Assembly (NCBI GenBank): GCA_016169945.1
Contig: JADLSH010000155.1
Location: forward strand, 1,867,501-1,931,500
DNA length: 64,000 bases
Reading direction: 5' to 3'
DNA from: Trachythela sp. YZ-2020
Taxonomy: Eukaryota > Cnidaria > Anthozoa > Malacalcyonacea > Clavulariidae
Position numbers and translations under genes: made by a program. The notes beneath the pieces are model-generated. The model was not told the origin of the DNA, ran no database searches, and was given only the letters and a program-made list of their open reading frames with translations. Below, one piece after another: positions 44,822 through 57,046 of this stretch (positions within the stretch are counted from its first letter, which is position 1; every line of letters begins with the position of its first letter).

Positions 44822-45270
44822 AGGTGTGTAATAGAGTACAGGGTCAATACATGTGTTTTCTAGCACAGCTTTAGCTGCGTAATAAAACACACCTTGCTGT
44901 GTATCAAAACACACCTTGGTGTGTTTCAAAACACACCTTGATGTGTTGGAAAACACACCTTGGTGTGTTAGAAAACACACCTTCTTCCAAAACACACCTT
45001 TAGGTGTGTTAAAATTTGGACAAGCCGAAAACACACCTTTAGGTGTGTTTTCTAACACACCTTATGGTGTGTTTAACACATCTTTTGGTGTGTAACTAAA
45101 CACACCTCAAGGTGTGTTTAACACACCTTATGGTGTGTTTAACACACCTTAGGTGTGTATCAAAACACACCTTAAGGTGTGTTTAACACACCTTATGGTG
45201 TGTTACAAAACACACCTAAAGGTGTGTTAAAATTTGGACAGAAAAGGTGTGTTAATTTAACACACCTTTT
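44822..45270. repeat. Right array of ACACACC/GGTGTGT palindromes
   Basis: More than fifteen units of the same palindrome as the left array, with centre variants TTGG, TTAAGG, TTATGG and TTTAGG. The phrase TAAAATTTGGACA recurs between units (about 45008 and 45227). Confidence 0.85.
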
Positions 45271-45419
45271 TTTAGAGTGTCGTAATCACTTTAAAACGCT
45301 CAAATAATATAAGAAAATAAGATATTGAAAGACCCAATAAAAAACTCAACTAAGAATGTAAGAGATTCGAGATAATGAGAATAATAATAAAACAATGTGC
45401 ATATGTTTTTTTTCCAATA

Positions 45420-45960
45420 CTAATCCCTAAGTCTATGACATGAACAAGTTTGATGCAATGACCAGGTACAGTTCATTTCTACATCATAAAAAGATTTAAA
45501 TAAATTTAGGTACGTTCTTGACAAAAATATTTTAAACATAGATATACTCCGAAGGTCAGCAGGTGAAGCTGTTTTACACACACAGTTCCAGAGAGGAACG
45601 ATACGATTGAAGAAAGAGGACTGAAAAGTACATGTTTTACACGACGGGACTTTAAGCATGAGGGAAGGGTTTTCACAATTACGAGTACGATTATGACTGA
45701 CAAACGACACATAATTAAAAACATTCAAATCATAATATCCATGCAGTGCTTTGAAGAAAAATGTCAAGTCCTTAATCTCTCGATCATACGATAATGGCAG
45801 AAAGTCGAGGGCCAGCAAACGATCTTTATAGGAGATGTCACCTTTCTTAACTTGGAGGATCCATCTTGTGGCTCGTCTTTGAATTCTTTCCAAGTTGCCT
45901 TTGTTAATGGACTGAGACGGTGACCAGACCTCTGTAGCATACGATACCTGCCTTGTTATT
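45420..45960 (-). pseudogene. LINE ORF2 3' fragment
   Basis: One open frame (45893-45420) encodes the C-terminal region of a non-LTR ORF2: MERIQRRATRWIL, LDFLPLSYDREIKDLTFFF, FQSSFFNRIVPLWN and a final CTWSLHQTCSCHR. Upstream codons continue in another frame to about 45960. Only the 3' end of the element was inserted or kept. There is no host function. Confidence 0.8.
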
Positions 45961-46483
45961 ATTAATAGTGTTTGAGCTACTGTTGGTGGTTATAGACTAC
46001 GGTGGTTGAAATTAAACTTCAGCAAACACATTTGAATGTATATCAATGGAAAACCATGCAATTAGATTTCAAATGACCATGTTGTATGACAACTAAATTT
46101 TCTGACAACGCTTTATCTTCGTCGTAGTTTTCTTTGCGGTCTTTCTATTCAATGACAATATAAAAAAATATATTAGATTTATACTACTACTTTCATGCAG
46201 GAAAAGATTAAGAATGGTTTGTGAACTTGCATTGTCATTGACTGCTTTGTTAATTAATGAAAATCAAAACATCATATTTATATCAACTAGCTCTTATGGG
46301 TTTCACAAAGCGCTATCAGGCAACAGATGGTAGTCAATTGCAAACAGTAGCTATCAGAGTGAGACAGTAATGCGAAAGCGTTGTTCAGTAATAAAATAGA
46401 AGTAGAAGTAATGTTCATTCCTTTCAGTATATGTATAGCTGTCAGTGTCAACATTTCTGATGTTGGTGTGTTCTTTAGCTAGC

Positions 46484-46585
46484 CCTACACGAAATGTATA
46501 ATTTAACCCTAACCCCAATCCTAGCCCTAACCCCAATCCTAGCCCTAACCCCATATATAATCACAGACTGACATAATTCGTGTAG
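46484..46585. mobile_element. Small MITE with telomere-like interior repeats
   Basis: The ends TAGCCCTACACGAA and, inverted, TAGCCTACACGAAT bracket 2.5 copies of CCTAACCCCAATCCTAGC. TA at both borders fits a Tc1/mariner-type duplication. The Gly-Leu repeat frame on the minus strand is a product of the satellite. Confidence 0.6.
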
Positions 46586-46900
46586 GCTACATAATGAACC
46601 ATCCCTGATGTTAACCAGCATCTGCTGCCCTTGTAACGTTCACTGAAAACCACTTACACTGTATACGTTACACTGTCAATGTGTGCCCATTGATACAGTA
46701 ATTATGTAAGAAATGCAATGCATTGCACTAATATATGAAATTGTATAAAGTTTTCTTTTAACGTAAGACCACTAAGAAACTCTTGGACGCGCCTAATTAA
46801 TGAGATACTTGTTTTTCAGAATGACTTTCTTAACTCCTAAATGTCATTACCTTGCATTTGTGGCAAGGGCTAATAAGAAGAGGAAATTAGCTTTTTAAAT

Positions 46901-47278
46901 TTACCTATTATTTCGAACTTTCCATCGTTTGCACACCAATCCACCGCCACATGGGCATCCATGATTAACAGCATAGGCCACTCCACCTTCCAGGACAGAA
47001 CACATTTGATTTTCCCTCAACATAGGTTTACACACAAACTCTCCATGACTCTTGGCACAACAAAGTCCTTTCTTACAATGCTTATCTTTCTTACATTTTG
47101 ACAGGTAGTTGCCTCGCTTTACAATTTTTCTACAACTGCCAAAGGCGCACTCGAAACCTTTACAACAAACATGATCACGTCTACATTTCGCTCCAATTTT
47201 CTTACATTTGTGACATGTGCCGTAGTGACGATGACAGTAATTCGCTCTTCCGCACTGGCGATCTCGTACACAATAATT
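46901..47278 (-). CDS. Dickkopf-like exon 2: both cysteine-rich domains
   Basis: The acceptor is TTTTCTAG at 47279. The frame stays open for 125 codons with 19 cysteines in Dickkopf spacing, then meets TAA directly after a donor-like AG/GTAAAT. The plus-strand reading frames here are antisense noise. Confidence 0.9.
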   Translation of the reverse strand, partial: NYCVRDRQCGRANYCHRHYGTCHKCKKIGAKCRRDHVCCKGFECAFGSCRKIVKRGNYLSKCKKDKHCKKGLCCAKSHGEFVCKPMLRENQMCSVLEGGVAYAVNHGCPCGGGLVCKRWKVRNNR

Positions 47279-48011
47279 CTAGAAAATAATTTAAACATAA
47301 GTCAATCATTTATATTGCATGATTTCAAACGGCAAAAGAATCTTGCAGATAATGAATAAAATTGAGAATAAAATATATCAGTTTCATGTTGTAAACAGTG
47401 CATATAGTTTCTGTATTAAAACGTATAGGCCTACAATCACAATCATACGTTATATTAAACAACATATAAAATACAATTTTTAATTGTTTTTTTATTAATT
47501 GAGACCTATTGACCAGTAACTGTTGAAATCTTTTCCAGCACACACATTACCCAATGGTATATGTCAATCATGACTGTACAGAATTGACATAAAATATTTT
47601 ATTCACAATATGTACAACCACCGTTAAATCAAACCACGTATAAGACATTGTATGTGGTTAATTCGGTTATTATCTTCTTATTCCGCAACAATTAATCTAT
47701 AAAACTCCCTTTCTTTACAACGCATATATTCACAAGAATTTGAAATCAAATCAAATCAAATCATACAACAAACCAAATCACATATACCAAACATTGCTGC
47801 TGAGAGGCGAAAATACCAAATGATTTAAACATAAATAAGTAACACTGGTACCTAGTATAAATACCTGTTGATTGAGTGGGTTACTCGAACTGTGATTTGA
47901 CAAGGAACTTTGGTCGGGTGGGTTAACACTCCAAAGCCAACTGAAGATGACACATTCGACGACGTTAACAAGGAAAACAGTTCCTAGAACAATATTGATC
48001 AGTATTTTCAT
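46901..48011 (-). CDS. Dickkopf-like secreted Wnt antagonist, two exons
   Basis: Exon 1 is 48011-47865 and exon 2 is 47278-46901, joined in phase 0 across a 586-base GT-AG intron, giving 174 residues if the TAA at 46901 is used. Exon 1 encodes a signal peptide (MKILINIVLGTVFLVNV) and a short Ser/Asn-rich stretch. Exon 2 encodes an N-terminal Dickkopf domain with all ten cysteines (CGRANYC, HKCKK, VCCKGFEC), a linker of only about ten residues, and the colipase-fold domain (KKGLCC, FVCKPMLREN, CPCGGGLVC). In the known family this domain binds LRP5/6, or is Dkk3-like. Only nine of the ten cysteines of the second domain precede the stop. The stop overlaps a donor (AATAG/GTAAAT), so a further small exon may supply the tenth. 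The CPCGGGLVC block resembles Dkk3 as much as Dkk1/2/4, so no subfamily is assigned. Confidence 0.9.
47865..48011 (-). CDS. Dickkopf-like exon 1: signal peptide
   Basis: This exon is 49 codons from ATG at 48011 to a CAG/GTATTT donor. An earlier in-frame ATG at 48071 would place 20 basic and Cys-rich residues before the hydrophobic core, so the later ATG is preferred. Confidence 0.8.
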
Positions 48012-50164
48012 AACTGTAGAACAATATATTCTGTGTTTCTTAATACAGATCCTACAGTGGTGCTTGTGCAATGTTGCTGGTCAAAATTGACTAGTGTTAA
48101 CTAGAGATGAATTTATATATGTGGTTGAAGTCATTAAAGTTGATTGATATTGACTTTCAAAAAAGTTAATTGCTTGGAGACCACATGCTGTGTTGAGTGG
48201 TAATTAAAACGTATTCAATTGAATCAATTCAAGGTATTCGAAATATAGTATCAGAATTTGTTTGATTTCAGTTGAACCAAATTTTCCATTTTCTTATAAA
48301 GCTTGAGATAGCTACATTGAATTATGTAAGAAAATTAATTATGGAAGACATTATACATTCTCTATTTATTCTTGGCAGTTGGTCGAGATGTACATTATGG
48401 ATGAACGTTACACTATAGGTCCACCTCTAAAACGGAAGAAAATGCTTCACCAGTGATTACCTGATTAATTCATTTGTTTCTCTTTAAAACGAATATCAGG
48501 ATATTGCACTTTAATTTCTAAGTGTAATATTGAGACGAATTACTCTGCACCAGAACACTGTATACATAATCATAATCTTCACATTAAGGAGAACACTACA
48601 ACGCCCCTCCCCAATGATTATCTCATCCTTGAAATTAACCTCTTAGTGATTCAATGTGAATGTGCATGGATTAGTAGGAACAAATTGTTCCTCCCCCTAT
48701 ACCATTTTAACCATGTGCAAAATTATTTTAATTTAAACATAATATGTATGTAAAATGCCAGGCTTTATTCGTTCTGACAATGATAATATGCTAACATTGT
48801 AATTGTTCTAATTATTGAATTAACGTACAAAGAGTTATATGCAAAATATTACTTAAAGTTCTAGAGAATCAGAGACGCAAATTAAATATAAACACTTTAA
48901 AAGATACAGTTAGAACATAGCATTTAATTAAAGATTATCAACAATGTACAGCTTAATTGTAACTGATTCTTTTACTTTTGGTACTTTTGCATGTGCTTTC
49001 TGTACATTTGTACTTCCATCACAGCAACCGCTTCCAGCTAAGCTGCTAGGATGAAATCAACTTCGATATGTGATTTGGACATATACTGGCCAAGTTTAAC
49101 CTTGTATTTCCTTACTCAAAGGCCTTGTTAACATGGAAATATGCCACGTTCTAGTCAATTATTACTGTTCGCATATATACAAAACAGTTTCGACACAAAT
49201 GTAAGCGATAAAAATATTTTGAAAAGAACGATGCTTTGAGGTCATCTTAACATCACTTTTAAGTTCAGAATGTTATGTTAACACGCGAAAGCATTAATAA
49301 CGAGTCCGAAACGTCATGAAAATCATGATGAGATGACAACAAAACTTCGTTCATTTATACTTGTCCAAAACTAGACACAAATATATATTATATATTATAT
49401 TCGTTAGAGCAATATCATTTTTTCCTAATGTGTAGTAATGTCTTAAAACGCCTAGTCAATTAACTACACAAAAGCTCAGCTTGAAATTCCTGCTGTGTGG
49501 GCATTAAGCAATCGCCATCCATAGTAGATAAAAGCTTTTCATAAATAAAGTCCATTAACACATCAACCCATTCTCATTGATCAGTTTTTGATTATATCAG
49601 AGGGATATGGTTTCCGGCTGTGCTTCAGTCAAAATGAATGCATTATAATAGATTATGTCTGAAAGAGTTGTGTCACCATGAAGATCGATGTACCCCAATT
49701 TCGCATGGTCAATGTAAAGATTAATAATATTAATAATAGTATATTCTTAGTGCATGTATTCTAAGTATATATATTCCATATGTTTACAATTACAATAATC
49801 AAGGATAATTTTGTATTTGATTATGATTGATATCAGTACGTGTATAGGCCTAAATACAAGTAACATTTCGTTATTTTAATGCAGCTGTACTGAGATTACA
49901 TGTAATATAAAACAATTACAACTTGGTTTATTAGGAAGGCACCTGAGTTAGATCAACTTCAATTTGCCAAACATTTTGGTATTCCTTTACTCTCAAGTAG
50001 ATTCTGAACCAAAATAATTATAAAGCCGTGAAAACAATACTGATTTCTACCTGCCACCGCTTAATTATATCAAAAATATAACATAAATTATGTCAATTAT
50101 ATAAAACAGTGCCTTAACTCCTGGTACTTTAGGGTTTGTGGGATCAAACATATACTCGAAAATT
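48012..50164. other. Gene-free stretch upstream of the Dickkopf-like gene
   Basis: AT-rich. No exon or bounded element seen. It should contain the Dickkopf-like promoter, but no core element can be assigned. Confidence 0.5.
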
Positions 50165-50285
50165 ATAACAAGAACTTCGACGTTTTGACCGAAGGCCCTT
50201 TCGCTCGAAACACTTCTAGTAATTTATTTACGTCAAGTATATACAGTTTATCGCTGCCCACACTGGAACCGCGCATTCCTTTGCA
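50165..50285. repeat. Dispersed repeat with retroelement-end motif, copy 2
   Basis: Same orientation and block order as 43545-43680 (CTTCGACGTTTTG, GAAGGCCCTTTCG, CCCACACTGGAACC). Confidence 0.5.
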
Positions 50286-51071
50286 CTAAATGCACTATAT
50301 AATTGCACTAATTGTTATAGCAATTTGAAGCTGTTGAAACGATTTCCATTTCCCCCAAGGCTATTGCAACGGTATTTCTCTTTGTGGCTGTAAGTGCCTT
50401 AGTGTCTTAGCGGTATTTCAATACTCTTAGTAATTTTGACAAAACATGAAATGACAACTTCAACGACTTCCAGGTTTTAATGAATGGAATATACATGACA
50501 GCTAGTGCCACCAAATTTCACCTACTTAAATTTCTTATATTTATTATAAATGATAAAAATCGAAGTATAAGGTTTCAAAAAAGAAGGATATTTGGAACAG
50601 GTGAAATCCACAACCTAGATGGCAAATAATTATTCAAAAGGACAATTTTGCAGATCATGATGTATATATTGAGGATTGTATACGTTTATAAAACTTGGAA
50701 GATTTTATTTAATTAAAGATAAGTGGATGGATGTATATCGAAAAAACCGCCAAGCTTTTAACGAGTTCCTGTAACTGATTTCCATGTATGAGTATAACCA
50801 ATGTGAATATATATTCAGTCGTGTGTCGATAACTGATTAAGCAACATAAACGAAAGATTTATTTAATGTGCTTTTACACACTCCAGCTATTCTATATCTA
50901 TATATTATATTGTATAGAATTACAATGATCATAAGCAATGTGCATATGAGTTCACTCGTTCACTTAATTTCATGGGTTAAGCAAAAATATATATAAGTAC
51001 CGGGATGGATATTTGAGTGACGTTTTCCAATCACCTTGTGAAACCTCACCTACTCCAATTACAACCGTCTT

Positions 51072-51310
51072 GGCTTCGTAGCTCAGTTAGAAGAGCATTG
51101 GGCTAGCATACCAAAGGTCCCTACGGCTTATTTCTCACCAGTGTGTAAACATAGATGTATCTATAAATGTACAATTTCGCCTTTCGCAAAAGGGCTTTCT
51201 CTCTATATTAACGTCCGAAATTTAGACTTATATTTCTCAGCCTGGTGACAATCAGGAGGCTTTATTTATACACCGTGGCTGAGGCTGACATCTAAGCTTA
51301 TATTAAGATA
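51072..51310 (+). mobile_element. tRNA-derived SINE fragment
   Basis: The head GGCTTCGTAGCTCAGTTAG followed by AGAGCA is a good box A, but no box B follows at tRNA distance. The sequence continues into a body with TTTCGCCTTTCGCAAAAGGG. It is therefore a SINE rather than a tRNA gene. Confidence 0.6.
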
Positions 51311-51798
51311 GTTTTCAGATCATTATATGGTCACATGCTTTTTATATACCAACTTTTCCTCTCATAATAAGGAGGATTTTTCCAAAGATTCACGAAAAAA
51401 CTGTAATTTCTAAATTGAAAATATCTTACAACCAGAAGTAACTATTCACTTTTAGGTTGCATTGATGCATGGATATTATAGCTATTGCGGCTATATGAAA
51501 TACGTGCCTTTGTTGAAAATCTCGATCGTTACAAGGTCAAAATTTATGGCCCGTTCTTGATCGTATTATAGACGAGATCCATTGCACAATTGTATAAAGT
51601 TTGAATCGCTAATGTGTACGTAGCCGAGAGACAGACTAATTGTAACCATGTAACCGAAACAGCAACTCCTTTAAACTTTCAATTTTAAAGCTTCTTTTAT
51701 AACCTAAGTATATACTTAATCAGTGGATTAATGATGTTAAAAAAGTTGACGTATAAGTCTATGGATATTATCGGTATAAAAATGAGGCCTTTCTTTTA

Positions 51799-52122
51799 AA
51801 GTGCTACTAACTCGAAATATGAATTTTGGTATGTGTAATATTCGGGTCATTCTGAGAAGAAATGTAATATATCTTTATAGTAAAAATCCTCATCTTGATC
51901 AACTTCTCACTGTCAAAGTTGCCGGATTTGATGTCATTAGGTGAATTGCAAATTAGTTTCCCTTTGCTTTTTATGCTAAAATTCACCTAATGACAAATTC
52001 AACTAATATCCGGCAAATTTGACAGTGAAACAATTGATCATGATGTGGATATATTACATTTCTTCTCAGAATGATCCTAATATTACACGTACCAAAAATC
52101 ATATTTGGGGTTTGTGGCACTT
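51799..52122. mobile_element. Fold-back MITE (about 320 bp)
   Basis: Arms of about 140 bases are inverted copies (GTCATTCTGAGAAGAAATGT left; complement at 52059-52078) meeting at about 51960. No coding capacity and no clear duplication found. Confidence 0.75.
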
Positions 52123-53099
52123 GATGATGAAAAAGACGTTCTTAAAATGTGGTAGATCGTTACACCCCAAAAATGCATTTCTAAGTCGCTTTGAATTAAA
52201 GTATATTTGATATGAGAAAGCACTTTATAAAACCACGCATTCTGTGCACCGGCCTTTAATTTCATTTGTTTCTTTTACCATCTTATATTAAAAGAAATTG
52301 GTTTATCTATAGCTTATATTTATGTATATATATTATTACCAATACATATCCGTATATGCATGGTTATTGAAACTAATACAGATGTTGATGGTAACATATT
52401 CTAGTGTCAAGAAAGACATTTTATTTGACTTTGTCCGTGCTAGCATGAACACTGCCTATTGGTGTAAATTTCTCTAAAAGTAGTTCTTTTGAAAGGCATA
52501 CCGAAAGTAACTAAGGGACCGTTACTTAAAGAAGAGGTATTATCACTTCCCATAATTTTGTAATAGTATTCGTTGTACTTATATTTCTTAACTTAAGTAT
52601 GAAAGAGTGTTTTATCCTAAGAACAGTACGTTGTTGTGGCAACAGTATATTGGTCCACTAACTAGGTGCTTATTAAAATACACCGATTATACTTAGGGAC
52701 TGTGCACCGATTATACTTAGGGCGAGATTCCGCCTCGTATATTGTTTTTATACGTTTTTGAGATTTGATTCACATGGGAACCGAGCCAGCCCTGTTTGGC
52801 GGGCTCCCGCTTTAGAGGAACGAGATCCCGTCTTTCCGGGCCTATATGAATGAACTTAGCGAGCCAGTCCGGTAAACCGGGCTGGAAATCGTGTACAGCG
52901 CATGCTTTATTCAACCTAATACCGCGTCCAGAAAGTCAAAACAAGCCAGGAATTAACGAAATTGAGTTCCGTGAAGTAGTTGCCGACAACAAAAATAGTG
53001 TTTTTCGAAATGAAAATACAATTAATGTGTAATTTTTTTGAAAATTATTTCACATTATGCATATATACTTTGCTATATAATTAATGGCTTTGTAAATTA

Positions 53100-53250
53100 A
53101 TATTTATTATAAATTGTGTGTTATTATTGTATAGACAAGTCCGCCTCGACTAGCTTTTAGCTATTAGCGGCCTTGTCTTATTATTGCTTGTATTTATGTT
53201 ATTATTGTTTGAATAAATTGAATTGAATTGAATTGAATTTCCTTTCCCGC
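53100..53250 (+). mobile_element. LINE 3' UTR with stem-loop and (GAATT)n tail
   Basis: GACAAG and CTTGTC can pair across about 30 bases (53142-53189). The unit then ends in AAATTGAATTGAATTGAATT. A 3' stem-loop plus short tandem tail is a common recognition structure of CR1/L2-type elements. Confidence 0.5.
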
Positions 53251-53647
53251 CAAAATCCACGCGGGAATTTCTTGACCGGCTAGCCAGCCCTTAGAGACTG
53301 GATTGGCGTTTGAATGAGTATTATGTAAATTTATCATGCATTTTTAATGAACTTTATATCGAATCAGAATATACATTATTTTGTAGTACATTGCACGTAT
53401 ACACCAAATTATGCATGCATGCATGTTTTTACCATTTTTTCATTGTTTTCCAAAGTATTTTAGGCTCGCTATATATTAATCGCTACTGTATTAATCTACA
53501 AAGGACACAGTAGACCACGAGGTCCAAGGGGAGTATTTGTGACTGTGAGTAGTTATCATGGGGATATTTTGCGACCTATTTTGCAAGACTGAAAACTGTG
53601 AAAATGAAATTGATTTATATTTTTTGTGCTTCAGAACTGGTATACCT

Positions 53648-53648
<1 letters not shown>

Positions 53649-53692
<44 letters not shown>
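53649..53692. repeat. (AAAT)n microsatellite
   Basis: About eleven AAAT units in tandem. Confidence 0.9.
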
Positions 53693-53719
53693 GAATGATT
53701 CAATAAAGCGCTTTGCAGT

Positions 53720-55080
53720 TACAAAACTGAATTATACCCTTAAACTAACTATAACAAATAAGCTTCTAGAGATATTACAAATATGAAATTATCACAGTAT
53801 TAAATAAAATAATAAGAGAGAAACCTTCTGTACGTGCTCTTACTCTATTTGGTCCCTCAAATCAGGGGCGTAATTGTTGGGGGTTTGGGGGGTGGTACAC
53901 CCCCAAGAGATCATGATCCAGTCGGTCTCAAAATGTGCAGTCGGTCTCAAGATATTCATTGTTAAAATGGACGCATTTTACCACGTAATGCTATGCGGCG
54001 AGACTGGATAAATTGTTTCAGAGACCAATCTTCAATCGTTGCATTAATCGTTGTATATCTTCAATCGTTGCATTAATCGTTGCATATCCTGTTTCAATCT
54101 TTGTTGTAAAGCGTTCTTCTAGAATGTCATATCACTCATACTGTATGTGGCATGCGTATGTTGAATGTTTACAGAAGCACTGTAAATGCTAAAACAAACT
54201 ACTTTGAAATAGCTAGAACCATAATATTGCCACACCTGCGATAATGTACATTTAAATACTTTATGCCAAATTTATTGTACAGGAAGCTAAACTTATTCTT
54301 ATCCGGAAAACTACATTGTTCATGCGATATAATTCGAAATTTTTATTGATTTCCACCTACGAATAGGAATAAAAGATTTGTTGAGAACGCAGGAAATCGT
54401 GTCTACGAGGTCCTAGATTTCAAAATTTCCCGGAGGAGGATTTCCCCGGACCCCCTGCGAATGAGTGTCCTACTACATCAGTCGTCCTATTCTGCTGGAT
54501 CTGCCCCTGTGTACATGAGTTATGTAAAAATATGAAACGTAACTTACGAAAGTTTGATTGTGCGGCAACTCATGCGCAAATAATTAATCAAAACTAACAA
54601 AGCGCGGACGCTTGATAAATATATGACTATATGGATTAAATTTAATAATTCATTAACTGTCTTGATCAGCTTCCACTCAAAATGTTCATTATGATACTAG
54701 CGACAACACTCAAATCTGTGAATCCTGTCCCTAATAATTTTAAAACCTAAGAGTTTTAGCACTGACAGCACTGTGTACGTAATTTATAAAAATTAAAGGC
54801 AGTATGACATGAACACTCATGCGCATTACTAAATGTAACTGAAAGTCAGAGAACAAGTTTCTGCTCAATTTCCAATCAGTGTAATTAGATATAAAAACTT
54901 CTTTTCTTAAATACAAGGTGGTCATTAATATGTGTGTACATATTTTGTTTATTGAATTGTGTTGCCATTCACTTTATTGGAGCAGCACACGTAATTTTTC
55001 AATTGACATTTCGATTTAGAATTTGGGGAGGGGGGGGGTTAGAGGTCGGTCTGAATTCATGAGTTGGTCTCATTTTGAAA
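53720..55080. other. Gene-free stretch
   Basis: No exon supported. It includes two poly(G/C)-tract repeats (about 53880 and 55030) that share GTCGGTCT motifs and are probably old repeats. Confidence 0.4.
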
Positions 55081-55119
55081 CTTCACCCCCCCCCCCCAGC
55101 CAAAATCGATATGTACGTC

Positions 55120-55620
55120 CCTGTCTTGTAACTATGTTCACGTTCATTATGATTGTTATATCTCAAGATGTTAGCAAGAGGGTTATTTAGTTGATCGTCA
55201 GACTTCATTTTCTCAACAAACATCTGGCAAGCATTAGATCGACGACTTGCTAAAGTTTCTAGCCCGGACCGCGTCAAAGACCTTCTTAATCAAGAGAGGA
55301 ATAGATAATTCGTATAGAGCTCGTTTTTGAACAGACTCGATTAAATTTGTTAAATTTTGGGTTAAGTCCGACCACATAGGTGATGCATATTCAATACTAG
55401 GCCTAGCCAACGAGCAATAAATTTTAAGAGCATCATGTTGAGCTAAACCCCCATCGCCCCCATTAAAACGTAAAACACGTCGATTCTTTTTACTAGAAAT
55501 TTGAACATTATATATAGAAGGTCTTTTTGCATGCAGTTCGTGTGAAAAGACATAAATATACTTGGTCTTGGAGCAGTTAATCGAGTCACGGCACTGATTC
55601 GAACTATATTGTCAAAACAT
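55120..55620 (-). pseudogene. LINE ORF2 fragment
   Basis: On the minus strand, blocks RRVLRFNGGDGGLAQHDALK, YCSLARPSIEYASPMWSDL, IESVQKRAL and RSGLETLASRRSNACQMF follow the order of a non-LTR reverse-transcriptase thumb and C-terminal region, with a frameshift near 55290. Confidence 0.7.
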
Positions 55621-55751
55621 TCAAATCTCCTCTTCTCCGCCTCAGAAATATGCATGCAATCGCCGTTCACTAGCAACGGTTGGTTCACAGTCTCTTATGA
55701 AGGCAAAAATTCATTTATCAAATTTGTAAACAACGGTGTGCGAATTACCAT

Positions 55752-56040
55752 TACAGCTGGAAAGAGCATCCTAAGTTTAGCAAAATTGCAAGGTTTGGTT
55801 GCGAAATGTCGTAAAATGTGGAAAATATAGCGCTGTGAAGTTGGTAAATTTTCTATATTTTTGTATTACGTACGGAATACGCTAATTACCACTTTTAAAA
55901 AAGTGGTAACCGTTTTGCGTGCGTAATACAAAAATATAGAAAATTTACCAACTTCGCAGGGCTATATTTTCCGCATTTTACAACATTTCACAACCAAACT
56001 TTGCAATTTTACTAAACTTAGGATGCTCTTTCCAGCTGTA
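55752..56040. mobile_element. Fold-back MITE (289 bp)
   Basis: Near-perfect inverted arms of about 130 bases begin TACAGCTGGAAAGAGCATCC. The centre is the small palindrome ACCACTTTTAAAAAAGTGGT. Confidence 0.8.
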
Positions 56041-56418
56041 CTGATACAATTTCCTAATTCAAAAGTTAGTTTAATAGGGGAATGGTCCATTAAATCAAGC
56101 GGTGATGCATTTCACAAACATGACACATCATTTCCAAATTTTGTCAATGTCTACATTTCTCCTTTGACGTAGTTTGTTCAACCATATCGATCGTTCTGGT
56201 TAGGACCAGGCTGAGCGGAAGGAGGTTGGGTCGATGCATTAGGACATATTACAGTCAAGGACAAATCGATGCCACTTTGAGAAACATACATCCAATATTA
56301 AAAACAGCGGGATACACGCCATTTTACTTCTGTAACTCCAATCATCCCATGTAAGAGGAATCTCCAATGTGTTCCATTATTAATTCATTAACTGGCAATA
56401 CCCTACCACTGACGACTA

Positions 56419-56449
<31 letters not shown>

Positions 56450-56853
56450 ACCAAAGTAGGGTGCATCTGGGCGTATTGCCCGCTAATGGGTAAAACAAAG
56501 AAAACTTCATTTTATTCAAATTATAATGCAGTCATTCTTACCTCGCTTTAAAATGGTAATTTCAGGTTTAGTCAACGTCCGCACTTTTACGTCCGGCTTT
56601 GACTTCGATCAACGGTGAATCGCTCAAGCGAAATCTTGAAGGTCGCTACCAAACCTGTAGCTACTGTAACCTTAGCTAAGAATAAAAAAACTCATTCATA
56701 CTACGCGATATTTTGACACAGTTTCTTCCAATTTCAAACAAATTTAGAGGTATACGAAATTACAGCAATTGTGGTGCTTGCTGCAATGCGAAGCGTATTT
56801 ATGAAATTTTAGCCTTCGCCTGAGACATGTTACTGGAAATGTAACTTTGCCTT

Positions 56854-57046
56854 AGGCATGTTCACACGTTAAAATTTGTCGGATTCATTCTCCTCCTGAC
56901 GTATGTGGTTTACTGGCTTTGCTGCCAATAATAAGGCTACTGGCTCATACCTGGCGAAAAGTGCAGTTGTTGCTGCATTGTGTCAAATCACATACGTCAT
57001 GCAGCAGGAGAATCGGTCCGACAAATCGGATTGTGTGAACAGGCCT
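56854..57046. mobile_element. Fold-back MITE (about 190 bp)
   Basis: Inverted ends of about 60 bases (AGGCATGTTCACAC left, AGGCCTGTTCACAC inverted right; shared GACGTATGTG block). It is close to the 3' side of the MACPF gene. Confidence 0.65.

Larger units (their letters stand above)
39553..45279. mobile_element. Large TIR element with subterminal palindrome arrays (5.7 kb)
   Basis: The left end reads CACTCTAAAAACAGGTGTG and the right end, inverted, CACTCTAAAAAAAGGTGTG. Each terminus leads straight into an array of ACACACC/GGTGTGT palindromes (39563-39920 and 44822-45270). TC lies on both sides (39551-39552 and 45280-45281). CACT termini with dense subterminal repeats and a 2-3-bp duplication are features of CACTA/EnSpm-like or Mirage transposons. 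The 4.9-kb interior has no intact transposase. One decayed exon is recognisable at 44130-44488. Confidence 0.65.

Noticed and set aside
46354..46554. Protein with a long Gly-Leu repeat
   Set aside because: The repeat is a reading of CCTAACCC-type satellite inside a MITE, with no start or splice context.
47098..47359. Plus-strand frames of about 62 codons
   Set aside because: Antisense to the Dickkopf-like exon 2, whose cysteine pattern is decisive.
51072..51144. Possible tRNA-Ala gene
   Set aside because: Box A is good but there is no box B or acceptor-stem complement. The sequence runs into a SINE body.
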